A stretch of DNA of 64,000 nt. It comes from Candidatus Methylospira mobilis (GTDB taxonomy: Bacteria; Pseudomonadota; Gammaproteobacteria; Methylococcales; Methylococcaceae). The stretch's first letter is position 1, and every line of letters starts with the position of its first letter. The stretch lies in NCBI RefSeq assembly GCF_009498235.1, contig NZ_CP044205.1:4465389-4529388 (forward strand). Reading direction: 5' to 3'. The notes under the pieces are model-generated. The model was not told the DNA's origin and made no database searches. It saw only the letters and a list, made by a program, of their open reading frames with translations. The translations under genes and the position numbers were made by a program. Positions 18,059-26,992 of this stretch are shown piece after piece.

Positions 18059-18233
18059 TATCGTCTCCGTTCAGGTGGCCGTCTAGAATGCATGAATTTT
18101 ACCGCTCTTAATACAGGAAAATTTCCCTTCTGTAGCTGCTTGTACAGCTAAATGCAGGGTACACGCTCCATTCGTAGTTTTCCTCGAAGCGCAATTTTCG
18201 CAGATCAGCCTGACTTGCCTCAGTTTTACTGCA

Positions 18234-19583
18234 TCAAACCGGCTTGCGCATGGTGACAAACTCCTCGGCGGTAGTCGGGTGTATGCCTATGGTCGAATCG
18301 AAAACGGCTTTCGTCGCACCCGCCCTGACGGCAACCGCGATGCCTTGTATGATTTCGCCGGCATCGGCGCCCACCATGTGTACACCCAGCACTTTGCCGC
18401 TCCCTGCTTCGACCACCATTTTCATCAATGTCTTTTCTCCCTGGCCGGACAGCGTGTGTTTCATCGGCGTAAACACGGATTTATAAATATCGATGGCAGG
18501 ATAGCGTTTTCTGGCCTCGGCCTCGGACAAGCCCACCGTACCGACATTGGGTTGACTGAAAACCGCTGTTGGAATGTTGTCGTAATCGACCAGCGCGTTT
18601 AGTCCGGCATAAAGCCGGTTGATAAGCGCCATTGCTTCCGCCGTGGCAACCGGCGTCAGATTGATGCGGTTGGTCACATCGCCTATTGCGTAGATCGATG
18701 GAATATTGGTCTGATATTGTTCGTTCACCCTGACTGCTCCGGCTGCGTCCAGATACACACCGAGCGCTTCGAGCCCCAGACCGGCAGTATTCGGCTTTCT
18801 TCCGGTTGCGTATAACACCAGATCGGCTGCGATGGACTGGTTCTGTCCTGTATGCGCCATCAATTCGTCGCCGATTTTTTTAATGCTGTCGATGCTGGTA
18901 TTGAGCCGGATGTCGATACCCTTGCTGCGCATTTCCTGACTCACGAACTCCCGGATATCCTCATCGAAACCGCGCAACAGTTGCGCGCCGCGATAGCAAA
19001 GCGTGGTTTGCACGCCGAGTCCGTGCATGATGCCGGCGAATTCCACGGCGATATAGCCGCCGCCGACTATCAGCAGTCTTTTCGGCAGCTTTTCCAGCGC
19101 GAACATTTCGTTGGAGGTAACGACCCATTTTTTGCCCGGTATCTCCGGCACCGAAGGCCAGCCGCCTGTGGCGATTAAAATACGCTCGCATGTGTAAACC
19201 CGATCAGCAACCGCCACGGTGTGAGCATCCAGCAAACGGGCTTGCCCCTCTATCACCTTGACACCGGATTGATTCAGCAATCCTTGATAAACGCCTTGCA
19301 GTCTGCCGATCTCCCGGTTTTTCTGCGCCAATAAGCGCGTCCAATCGAATTGCGGCTTTTGCAGCGACCAGCCGAAGCCTTTCGCGGCGTCGAACTCTTC
19401 ACTAAAGCGGGAGGCATACACAAACAGTTTTTTCGGCACGCAACCGACATTCACGCAGGTGCCGCCAAGGTGACGGTTTTCGGCAACCGCGACCCTGACG
19501 TTCAATGCGGCGGCCATCCGCGCCGCGCGCACGCCTCCGGAACCGGCGCCGATAACGAACAAGTCAAAATCATAGTTAGACAT
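18234..19583 (-). CDS. gor: Glutathione-disulfide reductase
   Basis: Flavoenzyme that reduces glutathione disulfide with NADPH in the cytoplasm. From ATG 19583 the protein is 449 residues, close to the 450 of E. coli Gor, whereas the longest open frame adds 50 unrelated residues. Signatures: FAD loop VIGAGSGGVRAARMAA, redox disulfide C43-C48 in GGTCVNVGCVPKK, NADPH loop GGGYIAVEFAGI with arginines in LCYRGAQLLRGFD (NADPH over NADH), and active-site histidine in GIHPTTAEEF near the C-terminus. It lies in an oxidative-stress block with a peroxiredoxin and oxyR downstream in the window. Confidence 0.95.
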   Translation of the reverse strand: MSNYDFDLFVIGAGSGGVRAARMAAALNVRVAVAENRHLGGTCVNVGCVPKKLFVYASRFSEEFDAAKGFGWSLQKPQFDWTRLLAQKNREIGRLQGVYQGLLNQSGVKVIEGQARLLDAHTVAVADRVYTCERILIATGGWPSVPEIPGKKWVVTSNEMFALEKLPKRLLIVGGGYIAVEFAGIMHGLGVQTTLCYRGAQLLRGFDEDIREFVSQEMRSKGIDIRLNTSIDSIKKIGDELMAHTGQNQSIAADLVLYATGRKPNTAGLGLEALGVYLDAAGAVRVNEQYQTNIPSIYAIGDVTNRINLTPVATAEAMALINRLYAGLNALVDYDNIPTAVFSQPNVGTVGLSEAEARKRYPAIDIYKSVFTPMKHTLSGQGEKTLMKMVVEAGSGKVLGVHMVGADAGEIIQGIAVAVRAGATKAVFDSTIGIHPTTAEEFVTMRKPV

Positions 19584-19718
19584 GGGTATATTCTCATTCA
19601 TGATAAATAGTGCTTGGACGGAAATTCTACAAGCCTCATCCGCCAAAGGTTTCAGACAAAATCCTTGATTGAAGATCTTTGAAATATGAAGATATAATTT
19701 GTTCAATAAAGATTTTTT

Positions 19719-19872
19719 GTCCACGAAACTCACGAAAAAAATATGTCAAAATTCTCGTGTATTTCGTGTATTTCGTGTATTTCGTGTATTTCGTGTATTT
19801 CGTGTATTTCGTGTATTTCGTGTATTTCGTGTATTTCGTGTATTTCGTGTATTTCGTGTATTTCGTGTACAG
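19719..19872. repeat. CACGAAA-family inverted repeat with 13-copy 9-bp tandem array
   Basis: Thirteen perfect-phase copies of CGTGTA (period 9, unit CGTGTATTT) run from 19756 to 19872. Directly before it, 19719-19738 reads GTCCACGAAACTCACGAAAA, which is roughly the reverse complement of the array units. The structure is therefore a short inverted-repeat element whose right arm has been amplified. A second element of this family is at 47595-47986. All six frames stay open (e.g. VYF or HEI repeats), but there is no ribosome binding site and I do not call a protein. Confidence 0.85.
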
Positions 19873-19989
19873 TATATTTCTTTGTGTTCAACAATCTCTG
19901 ATTCCCTTGATTCATATAACCTGCAGCATTTCCGTTCAGGCACAAAATAGCGTTCAGGGACATGAATATGCCCCTGATCTCCGGCAACG

Positions 19990-20514
19990 TTAACGTTGTT
20001 TTAGAAATCCGATCATCGTATCGGCATCGCTAACCGTGAACGGGTCTTCAGGGTGATTGTCGGCTTGCCCCGGCTCACTGAACAATTGTACGATTTTGCC
20101 GCCCTCGACCAGCATTGAATAGCGCCAGGATCGATAGCCAAATCCGAGATTCTCCTTTTTGACCAGCATCCCCATGCCGCGGGTAAAGTCGCCGTTGCCA
20201 TCGGGCAGCATCTTCACATGTTCGACCCCGAGGTGTTTACCCCACTGAAACATGGTGAAGGCGTCATTTACGCTCAGGCAATACACTTCATCCACGCCTA
20301 GCGCAATGATTTCGTCGTATCTGGTTTCGTAGCCGGGCAGATGCGTGCTGGAACAGGTCGGCGTGAAAGCGCCGGGCAAAGCAAAAACGACTATCTTTTT
20401 GTCCTTGAAAATATCGTCGCTGCTGACATCCTGCCAACGGAACGGATTGTCGCCGCTTATGCTTGCGTCGCGGACTCGGGTTTTAAATATTACATTCGGT
20501 ACATTTGCGTTCAT
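19990..20514 (-). CDS. Peroxiredoxin, Prx5 (type II) class
   Basis: Reduces hydrogen peroxide and alkyl hydroperoxides. The 174 residues from ATG 20514 follow a GGAG eight bases upstream; the longer frame to 20571 has no such signal. The peroxidatic cysteine is 54 in ALPGAFTPTCSSTHLPGY, the Prx5 signature. Other conserved features are a second cysteine in VYCLSVND and the arginine in the distal FGYRSWRYSM. There is no C-terminal glutaredoxin domain, so reduction probably uses free glutathione and a glutaredoxin, consistent with gor nearby. It is divergent from oxyR, with an OxyR-type site between. Confidence 0.93.
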   Translation of the reverse strand: MNANVPNVIFKTRVRDASISGDNPFRWQDVSSDDIFKDKKIVVFALPGAFTPTCSSTHLPGYETRYDEIIALGVDEVYCLSVNDAFTMFQWGKHLGVEHVKMLPDGNGDFTRGMGMLVKKENLGFGYRSWRYSMLVEGGKIVQLFSEPGQADNHPEDPFTVSDADTMIGFLKQR

Positions 20515-20655
20515 GTCGATTCTCCAGGTCATAAAATCAGGAATACGCCGGTTGTTCGATACTCGCCACACGGCATAACGTTCATTGAAACTATCTGAAG
20601 TCAGTGTTCTTCTTCAGATCGGGGATAGTCTATCGATGATAATATCTCATGTATA

Positions 20656-20692
20656 ATCGATTGTTTTTATGATAACGATAGATATAAGCTAT
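20656..20692. promoter_or_regulatory. OxyR-type operator between peroxiredoxin and oxyR
   Basis: The OxyR consensus is four tetranucleotides ATAG, CTAT, ATAG, CTAT spaced by seven bases. Here they are ATCG (20656-20659), TTAT (20667-20670), ATAG (20678-20681) and CTAT (20689-20692), with exact N7 spacing; the downstream pair is perfect. It ends 12 bases before the oxyR start, so it can serve autorepression and activation of the divergent peroxiredoxin. Confidence 0.7.
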
Positions 20693-20704
20693 CAGTAGAC
20701 CGAA

Positions 20705-21598
20705 ATGAACCTCCGAGACCTGCAATTCCTGATTGCCGTCGCCGACCTGCGCAGTTTCGGTCAAGCCGCCGAACGCTGTTTCATCAGCCAACCCACGCTG
20801 AGCACCCAAATCAAAAAACTGGAGGAAGCGCTGGGCATACAGCTCTTCGAGCGCAGCAACAAAAAAGTGCTGCCGACCGAAATCGGCGAACAAATTATTG
20901 GATCGGCGCGACGGATGTTGGAGGAAGAACAAATCATCAAGGAGTTGGCCGCCTCCGCACGGGATCCGCTTGCCGGAAACCTGCGCCTGGGGGCGTTTCC
21001 GACCCTGGCGCCGTATCTGTTTCCGCAGCTGGTACCCCTCATCAGGCGGGAACTGCCCAAAATCCGCCTGATGCTGATCGAAGATAAAACCGATACATTG
21101 CTACGGCAACTCAGCAGCGGACAAATCGATGCGGCGTTATTGGCGATGCCGGTTGAAGACGAATCTCTGCAGATAACCGCGCTGTTCGAAGACGAATTTC
21201 TGCTGGCTGTCGCCTGCGGCCATCCGTTGGCGAACAAAACCATTGTTACTCTTGATGATTTGACCGGCTTACCGTTATTATTACTTGATGAAGGCCATTG
21301 TTTGCGCGGACAGGCGTTGCAGATTTGTCAAACAGCCGGCCTTTCCGAACAACAGGATGTGCGCGCGACCAGCCTGGAGACCCTGCGGCAAATGGCGCGC
21401 GCCGGCACGGGCATCACCTTGATTCCGGCCATAGCGGTTCGCGAGGAGGACGGCCTTTGTTATCGACCGTTTCAAGCCCCGCCTCCCCGCAGGACAATAG
21501 CTCTTGTTTGGCGAAAAACCACCGCGCGCCGGGTTCTGTTCGAAAAGCTGGTGTTTTCCGTATTGGCTATACGGCGGAAAGCATTACGGATGGAGTAG
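20705..21598 (+). CDS. oxyR: Hydrogen peroxide-responsive LysR regulator OxyR
   Basis: 297 residues of LysR type: an N-terminal winged helix (NLRDLQFLIAVADLRSFGQA with SQPTLSTQIKKLE) and a periplasmic-binding-like effector domain. The peroxide-sensing cysteines are both present at exactly the E. coli positions, C199 in DEGHCLRGQAL and C208 in QICQTAG. It therefore can form the activating disulfide. It is divergent from a Prx5 peroxiredoxin with an OxyR-like operator between them. Confidence 0.94.
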   Translation: MNLRDLQFLIAVADLRSFGQAAERCFISQPTLSTQIKKLEEALGIQLFERSNKKVLPTEIGEQIIGSARRMLEEEQIIKELAASARDPLAGNLRLGAFPTLAPYLFPQLVPLIRRELPKIRLMLIEDKTDTLLRQLSSGQIDAALLAMPVEDESLQITALFEDEFLLAVACGHPLANKTIVTLDDLTGLPLLLLDEGHCLRGQALQICQTAGLSEQQDVRATSLETLRQMARAGTGITLIPAIAVREEDGLCYRPFQAPPPRRTIALVWRKTTARRVLFEKLVFSVLAIRRKALRME

Positions 21599-21651
21599 CG
21601 CCGTTCATTTTCGGGCCGTGCTGATGAGATAAAGTATAGTTGAGGCTAGGA

Positions 21652-21875
21652 ATGTACGAAGGAGGTGGAGGTTTGACCGCAGTTGCTGACGATATTTGTG
21701 CGATATTGCGTGAACTTGCGCAATCTAAACAGGAAACGGGTCGATAGTTTCGAGATACGGGCGGCATCATCCAGAACTCGTCGCGCGATATAGATTGCAA
21801 ATAAAGGAAGTAACGACCAGTATCGGTAAATTTGCCAACCGGCTGGGCGATTATATCGAGGAGGCGGTGCGTCCT
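21652..21875 (+). pseudogene. Fragment of DUF3782-like protein, frame-broken
   Basis: A frame starting near 21652 reads ADDICAILRELAQSKQETGR and then stops; further on, after a frame change, LQIKEVTTSIGKFANRLGDY and IEEAVRP appear near 21795-21872. This order (RELAQSQKETDR, then QIKEV-x-IG-x-x-NRLG-x-x-x-E) is the coiled-coil N-terminal part of the DUF3782 / PD-(D/E)XK-like family that is frequent in bacteria with many mobile elements. It is cut off where the IS5-type remnant begins. The family name is a memory-based inference. Confidence 0.5.
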
Positions 21876-22290
21876 GTTTCTTTTACGCGTTTGGTGCATG
21901 TCTGGGTTGCGCTGTTTCTTCCCGTTTTTGGTGGATGACGGCGCATGGATCATCGTTGCATCCACCGCCGTTGAGCAGCAAGCCCTTCTGTTTCAAGGTT
22001 CCGGTGATTGCGTTCATGATCTCCACCGTCAGTTGATGAGGTGACGGAAGTTTAGAATCGTTGTTTCGACCGACATGGTTTCATCAAACAAATCCAGCCG
22101 TGCAAAAGCTCGCATGCACGTTGTATCGCAGAGCGCGTCTTCCCGCCTGATCGGAGAGTGCGAACCACTGCTGCACGAAATAGATGCGCGGCATGGTTTC
22201 CAAGTCCCGTGGACGACGTCCTTTGCCTGCCTTGGTGTCGTATGGTTCAATCAGGGCAGTCAGAGTTGGCCATTCATTACATCCAGAAAA
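21866..22290 (-). pseudogene. IS5-family transposase remnant
   Basis: Read on the minus strand, pieces typical of IS5-type transposases appear in order: ALIEPYDTKAGKGRRPRDLE, MPRIYFVQQWFALSDQ, LDLFDETMSVETTILNFRHL, GTLKQKGLLL and MDATMIHAPSSTKNG with RNPDMHQTRKR. They lie in different frames with stops, so the gene is dead. The DDE-containing C-terminal half is absent: the sequence ends at about 21866 where the DUF3782-like fragment starts. No terminal inverted repeat was found. Confidence 0.75.
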
Positions 22291-22292
22291 CG

Positions 22293-22319
22293 TTCGCGGG
22301 CTGAAGCTCCGCTCCTACA
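22293..22319. repeat. REP-like short palindromic repeat
   Basis: TTCGCGGGCTGAAGCTCCGC followed by TCCTACA, a diverged copy of the palindrome at 15900-15926. It is adjacent to the 3' end of mnmE. Confidence 0.5.
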
Positions 22320-22361
22320 GGATTCATCAAGTCTGCCAACAGCAGGGAACGCGCGCGGGAT

Positions 22362-23711
22362 TCATTTTCCTATGCAGAAACTGGAAAACACTCGATCCAG
22401 TAACTGCTCCGTAGTGAATTTTCCGGTAATTTCGGATAACGCCTGCTGGGCCAGACGCATTTCCTCGGCGCTCAGCTCCAGCGGGCCGCTATGGGCGATT
22501 AACGTCAGCGCGCTACCGATATGGTCCTGTGCTTGCCGCAATGCGTCGAGATGCCTGCGCCGTGCGGTAAATACCGTTTCTCCGCTGTCGTCGTCGTAAC
22601 CGGCGATTTGTTTCAGGTGCGTTTTCAGTATATCCATTCCCTTTCCTGTTTTTACCGATAGATGGATATGCACGTTCCCGCCTATTGTTTGTATACCAGG
22701 CCGTGCTCCACTTTTATCTATTTTGTTGTGAATACAGGTAACAGGTATATTGCCGGGCAGCAGCTCGGGCAGGATTTCGTTATCTTCGGGTCGCTTGGCG
22801 CTTTCATCCATGATAAACAGGATGCGTCCTGCGTTCCGCATGGCTTCCCTGGCGCGGCGCATGCCTTCCTGTTCAATCGGGTCGTTGCTGTCGCGCAGTC
22901 CTGCGGTGTCGATCAGGTGCAAGGGCATACCGTCGATCTGTATGTATTCGCGCAGGATATCGCGCGTGGTGCCGGGTTGGCTGGTGACGATGGCGGTTTC
23001 CCTGCCGGCCAGATAATTCATCAGGCTCGATTTTCCGGCATTGGGTTTGCCTGCGATTACCAGCGTCAACCCTTCGCGCAGCAGCGCGCCCTGGCGCGCC
23101 GATTGCCGCGTACGCTCAAGCTGATCCAGCAGGTTTTGCATTTTTTGTCTGACGCCGTGTTCGCTTATAAAGTCGATTTCTTCATCGCTGAAGTCGATAG
23201 ACGCTTCAACGTATAGCCGCAGTTGGATAAGCTGTTCGACCAGCGTATTGACTGTCCTGGAAAATGCGCCTTGCAGGGTGTTTTGTGCTGAGCGTGCGGC
23301 GGCTTCGGTCGAGCTTTCGATCAGGTCGCTGATGGCTTCGGCCTGGGCCAGGTCGATTTTGCCGTTCAGAAACGCGCGCAGAGCGAATTCGCCGGGACGA
23401 GCCAGACGGACGCCCAGGGTTTGCAGTGCGCGCAGCAGAATGTCCAGCACCATCGGGCTGCCGTGGCATTGCAGTTCCAGTATGTCTTCGCCTGTGAACG
23501 AGTGAGGGGCTGGGAAGTACAGCGCGATTCCGGTATCGGCGACGCAGCCGCTTTCATCGTGGAAAGGGGTATAGCAGGCCTGGCGCGGCGCAATTTCCCT
23601 GCCCAGCAGCGGCTGCATGAGTTGCCGGACAAGTTCGCCGGAAATGCGCACGACCCCGATGCCGCCGCGGCCGGCCGGCGTGGCAATCGCGGCGATGGTT
23701 TCCTGGTTCAT
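22362..23711 (-). CDS. mnmE: tRNA uridine-5-carboxymethylaminomethyl modification GTPase MnmE
   Basis: With MnmG it installs the cmnm5 group on wobble U34 of several tRNAs. 449 residues: a folate-binding N-terminal domain beginning ETIAAIATPAGRGGIGVVRISG, a helical domain, the inserted G domain with GKPNAGKSSLMNYLAG (P loop) and DTAGLRDSNDPIEQEG (switch II), and the C-terminal FCIGK with the essential cysteine. Everything is intact. It continues the conserved order mnmE-yidC-yidD-rnpA-rpmH, with a 261-base gap to yidC. Confidence 0.97.
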   Translation of the reverse strand: MNQETIAAIATPAGRGGIGVVRISGELVRQLMQPLLGREIAPRQACYTPFHDESGCVADTGIALYFPAPHSFTGEDILELQCHGSPMVLDILLRALQTLGVRLARPGEFALRAFLNGKIDLAQAEAISDLIESSTEAAARSAQNTLQGAFSRTVNTLVEQLIQLRLYVEASIDFSDEEIDFISEHGVRQKMQNLLDQLERTRQSARQGALLREGLTLVIAGKPNAGKSSLMNYLAGRETAIVTSQPGTTRDILREYIQIDGMPLHLIDTAGLRDSNDPIEQEGMRRAREAMRNAGRILFIMDESAKRPEDNEILPELLPGNIPVTCIHNKIDKSGARPGIQTIGGNVHIHLSVKTGKGMDILKTHLKQIAGYDDDSGETVFTARRRHLDALRQAQDHIGSALTLIAHSGPLELSAEEMRLAQQALSEITGKFTTEQLLDRVFSSFCIGK

Positions 23712-23972
23712 TGGTTTGCCGGGCGTGTTACTGTCTATCTGTTTTAGGTTCGGATGATCTGTTTTTATTCGAAATAATAGCGCATGCTCCGAGTCGCAGG
23801 GTTGAAGTCCGCATGGAGCTCGAAATGCGGGTTGTGCGTGTGTTCCCTTACCCAGGATGATGCCACAGCTCCATCCCAGCCAGGCATCGATACAGTTTCC
23901 GTTTTGTTTATATCCTTGCAGGAGAGAGTATTAACCCGCCAATGCCATTGGGGCTTTCAAGGATAAAATCTT

Positions 23973-25664
23973 TCATGCCCGCGACGGCGCTGCTTTTCCT
24001 TCTATCTGCCGGGTAATTACCCATTGCTGCAGTATCGAAAGCGTATTGTTGATCACCCAGTACAGTACCAGCCCTGAAGGGAAAAAGGCGAAGAACACCG
24101 TGAATATCAGCGGAAAATACTGCATGACCTTGGCTTGCATCGGGTCTTGCGGTTGCGGGTTCAGGCGCTGCTGTATGAACATGGATATGCCGTAAATAAC
24201 CGGCAGTATGAAATACGGGTCTTTCGATGAAAGGTCCTGCAGCCAGAAGATAAACGGCGCCTGACGCAGTTCTACCGCTTCCACCAACACCCAGTACAGT
24301 GAAATGAATACCGGTATCTGCACCAGCACCGGCAGACAGCCCCCCAACGGATTAACTTTTTCCTTGCGATAAAGCTCCATCATCGCGACATTGAATTGCT
24401 GCTTGTCTTCGCCGAGGCGGTCCTTCAGTTCTTTGAGCTTGGGCTGCAGTTTGCGCATGTTGGCCATTGAGCGGTAGCTTGACGCCGAAAGCTGGAAGAA
24501 CAGCAGTTTGATGGTGATAGTGACGAAGACTATCGCCCAACCCCAGTTGGTGAACAGTACATGATATTTATCGAGCAGCCAGAAGATCGGCTTGGCGATA
24601 AAGGTCAGGTTGCCGAAATCGACGGTCAGTTCCAGTCCCGGCGCGATAGTTTCCAGCGTGCGCTGCAGTTTAGGACCTACGAACAAGCTTGATTCGAAGG
24701 TTTTTTCCGATCCTGGCGCAACCGCGGTTTCCGGAGAAATCGCGCCGATTACAAAAAATTTGTCCGGGAGCGCTTTGGTGTAGAAGCTGTCTTCTTCGCC
24801 GGTTTGCGGTATCCAGGCCGCCAGAAAGTAATGCTGTATCATCGCGATCCATGCATCTTTACCTGTGCGAGCCAGATTGCTGTCAGCCATATCGTCGAAC
24901 GATATTTTTTCGTACTTTTCGGACTGCGTATAAAGCACGCCGCCTGTATAGGCGCGGTCTTCGGAGGAAGTGGATAAGGCTGACCCGACTTTTTTCTCCG
25001 GTTCCTTGCGCTGCAACTGAATGTATTGACGGCCGCTCCATTCCTGGTTCGACTTGTTCAGCACGGTTTGTTTCATATCAATCAGGTAGCTGCCCCGTTT
25101 GAATGTGTAAACCTTGGTTACCTTCAGCCCGTTCGGACTGGTCCAGGTAAATGGAACCTGAACGCTGTCTTCACCGTCTTTCAGCGCATAAGTATTGCCT
25201 GCGCTGTTCCATATGCTGTGGTGATTAGGTGGCGAGCTGCTATCGGACAGCAGGCCGGTTTGCGAAATAAAGCGTTTTGTAGGGTCGTCATTTAACAATT
25301 CGACCGGGTTGTCGGTTTGATCCTTGTTGATAGGGTACGTGGTGAGCTGGATCGAATGAATATCGGCGCCGCTGGTGTCTATGACAATACGCAGTACGTC
25401 GGTAGTGACTACCACTTTTGCCGAGGCCGCTGCGGGAGCTACGCCGTTGTCGGTCGGCGCCGACATGGCTGACGCCGTGCGGCCGCTAGCCGTTACCACG
25501 TCGGCAGGAGGCGTTTGCGGCGCTCCGGGCTTATTATTTTGCTCAGCCTGCTGCTGAGCAACGACTTGAGGCGGCTTGGGGCCATAATCGAGCTGCCATT
25601 GTTCCCAGAGCGAATAGCTTAGGAATATGAAAAAAACGAAGAGAACAAACCTCAAGTTATCCAT
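23973..25664 (-). CDS. yidC: Membrane protein insertase YidC
   Basis: Inserts and folds inner-membrane proteins, alone or with SecYEG. 563 residues: N-terminal signal-anchor helix (about 4-18), a Pro/Ala/Gln-rich linker, a large periplasmic beta-sandwich (about 75-360), and the conserved five-helix core from about 375 with [40 protein letters not shown] and [20 protein letters not shown]. Length is like E. coli YidC (548). It overlaps yidD by 13 bases. Confidence 0.97.
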   Translation of the reverse strand: MDNLRFVLFVFFIFLSYSLWEQWQLDYGPKPPQVVAQQQAEQNNKPGAPQTPPADVVTASGRTASAMSAPTDNGVAPAAASAKVVVTTDVLRIVIDTSGADIHSIQLTTYPINKDQTDNPVELLNDDPTKRFISQTGLLSDSSSPPNHHSIWNSAGNTYALKDGEDSVQVPFTWTSPNGLKVTKVYTFKRGSYLIDMKQTVLNKSNQEWSGRQYIQLQRKEPEKKVGSALSTSSEDRAYTGGVLYTQSEKYEKISFDDMADSNLARTGKDAWIAMIQHYFLAAWIPQTGEEDSFYTKALPDKFFVIGAISPETAVAPGSEKTFESSLFVGPKLQRTLETIAPGLELTVDFGNLTFIAKPIFWLLDKYHVLFTNWGWAIVFVTITIKLLFFQLSASSYRSMANMRKLQPKLKELKDRLGEDKQQFNVAMMELYRKEKVNPLGGCLPVLVQIPVFISLYWVLVEAVELRQAPFIFWLQDLSSKDPYFILPVIYGISMFIQQRLNPQPQDPMQAKVMQYFPLIFTVFFAFFPSGLVLYWVINNTLSILQQWVITRQIEGKAAPSRA

Positions 25665-25891
25665 TTATTTTCACCAATTTTTTCGGGTACTGGATCCAGG
25701 CCGCCTTCGTGCCACGGATTGCACTTTAACAGTCTTCTTATAGTCAGGTATGACCCGCGCAAGGCGCCGAATCGTTCAATCGCGACGATAGCGTAACTCG
25801 AGCAGGTGGGATGAAAGCGACAATGATAGCCCAGCAAGGGGCTAATCAGGTAGCGGTAGATTTTGATGAACTGCACCAGTGCGAATCGCAT
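25652..25891 (-). CDS. yidD: Membrane protein insertion efficiency factor YidD
   Basis: 79 residues, the usual YidD size. The family signature is present: [32 protein letters not shown] with its cysteines, and [13 protein letters not shown]. It is a peripheral inner-membrane protein that assists YidC/SecYEG insertion. It overlaps the end of rnpA by 46 bases in another frame and the start of yidC by 13, an arrangement common in this locus. Confidence 0.95.
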   Translation of the reverse strand: MRFALVQFIKIYRYLISPLLGYHCRFHPTCSSYAIVAIERFGALRGSYLTIRRLLKCNPWHEGGLDPVPEKIGENKWIT

Positions 25892-26235
25892 CGTCTTTTC
25901 AAGATGTCCCAGTGCTTTTCAATTGAGGTTCTAAGCGTTTTGCGGTCGGCGCGGCTAGCCGCTTTCCTGGCCATTACAACAATGTCCAGATTGCGCAGGG
26001 TGGACCGGTTCAATCGGAAACTTTCCCGTATCTGCCTTTTGATACGGTTGCGTTCGGCGGCATGTCTGACGTTTTTTTTGGATATCGCCAAACCCAGCCG
26101 GGTTTCGCCCTCTTTCTTTTTGTGGGCCAAAACCGTCAGGTATGCGTCGCTCGATCGCAACGATTTATCGAAAACGGGTTTATAATCTTTCGCTTTCGTT
26201 AAACGGTAGCGGGTAGGGAAACTGAAGCCTCCCAT
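25846..26235 (-). CDS. rnpA: Ribonuclease P protein component
   Basis: Protein cofactor of RNase P, which trims tRNA 5' leaders. 129 residues with [20 protein letters not shown] at the start and the RNR motif [17 protein letters not shown] (the basic helix that binds RNA). A C-terminal extension overlaps yidD. It lies 11 bases after rpmH and is presumably co-transcribed with it. Confidence 0.95.
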   Translation of the reverse strand: MGGFSFPTRYRLTKAKDYKPVFDKSLRSSDAYLTVLAHKKKEGETRLGLAISKKNVRHAAERNRIKRQIRESFRLNRSTLRNLDIVVMARKAASRADRKTLRTSIEKHWDILKRRCDSHWCSSSKSTAT

Positions 26236-26246
26236 TCCGCCGGCGA

Positions 26247-26381
26247 TCAGACTGCGAGTTTCTTACGGCCTTTGGCGCGGCGCGCATTGATTACCGCACG
26301 ACCGCCTCGCGTTTTCATGCGGGCGCGGAACCCATGGGTGCGCACGCGCTTGATTTTGCTAGGTTGATAAGTTCTTTTCAT
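26247..26381 (-). CDS. rpmH: 50S ribosomal protein L34
   Basis: 44 residues on the minus strand reading [18 protein letters not shown] at the start and [16 protein letters not shown] near the end, the full canonical L34. The ATG (26379-26381 on the plus strand as CAT) follows GGAG at good distance. A possible sigma-70 promoter (TTGACA and GACAAT with 16-base spacing) lies at 26393-26420, but its -10 element is weak. Confidence 0.97.
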   Translation of the reverse strand: MKRTYQPSKIKRVRTHGFRARMKTRGGRAVINARRAKGRKKLAV

Positions 26382-26992
26382 GATTATCTCCGATTGTCGC
26401 TACCGCGTAGCGACTGTCAACACGATATAGGACTTATCATTTTATTTTAGCCATGTCCTGTCTGTCAATGCTGTGGATAACTTTTTCGTAATCGCGTATA
26501 GTTGGTAGTCATTCAGCTACCCGTTGTATATCGCTGTAGGCGTGTGAGGTTTAGTTTGCGAAAAAGGCCGATTTCTGGCTGAAGCCCCTTCCTAAAAACT
26601 TGATTCATATGAATATGTTGTTGTAGTATCTTTTTTTCGTTTTCCATAAACGGCGTTAATGCGCTGAATAGATGATAGAGTTCTGTCATTGTCAGGCGCT
26701 CCTTATATAACATAACATATAAATCAAAAGGTTAGTTTCATTTCGTCAGTGTTTGTCACGGACTTGCTACGGGGGAGTTACGTCGCATTCATTTCTGAAC
26801 CCGGATTTCACCATAAATCCGCTTGCAGCGTATTTGCTTTTACCCTTTAGAGCTCCGGGCGGGATTGTCCGGCGTGAGTCCGTTCCGGAATGACGATTTC
26901 TCTCTTTAGATCCATGATTAAGACATTGATATGACATTTCTGTTTTTAAATCTTACGTCAACAGTAGTTGGAACATCGGGGAGTAGCTATCT
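26382..26992. other. rpmH-dnaA intergenic region (conventional oriC position)
   Basis: 611 bases where many gammaproteobacteria keep oriC. One perfect DnaA box, TGTGGATAA, lies at 26474-26482. I saw no other close match and only modest AT-rich tracts (about 26600-26640 and 26703-26735). A CGTCATTCCGG-type short repeat occurs near 26870-26895 in reverse orientation. The strand switch from rpmH (minus) to dnaA (plus) argues for an origin here, the scarcity of boxes against it. The dnaA promoter presumably lies within. Confidence 0.5.
26513..26689 (-). CDS. Possible small protein in the dnaA leader
   Basis: A 58-codon frame beginning MTELYHLFSALTPFMENEKK, mostly helical and basic near the end. 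The ATG at 26689 is preceded by GGAG at nine bases, better than many real genes here. No family is recognised, and it sits inside the supposed origin region, so it may be chance. Confidence 0.25.
   Translation of the reverse strand: MTELYHLFSALTPFMENEKKILQQHIHMNQVFRKGLQPEIGLFRKLNLTRLQRYTTGS

Noticed and set aside
19584-19733. 50-residue N-terminal extension of gor
   Set aside because: Unrelated to the FAD domain; ATG 19583 gives 449 residues like E. coli Gor.
19730-19993. Open frames across the 9-bp tandem repeat (VYF, FRV, HEI or NTR repeats)
   Set aside because: A 9-base period keeps frames open automatically; no ribosome site or family resemblance, and the DNA repeat explains them.
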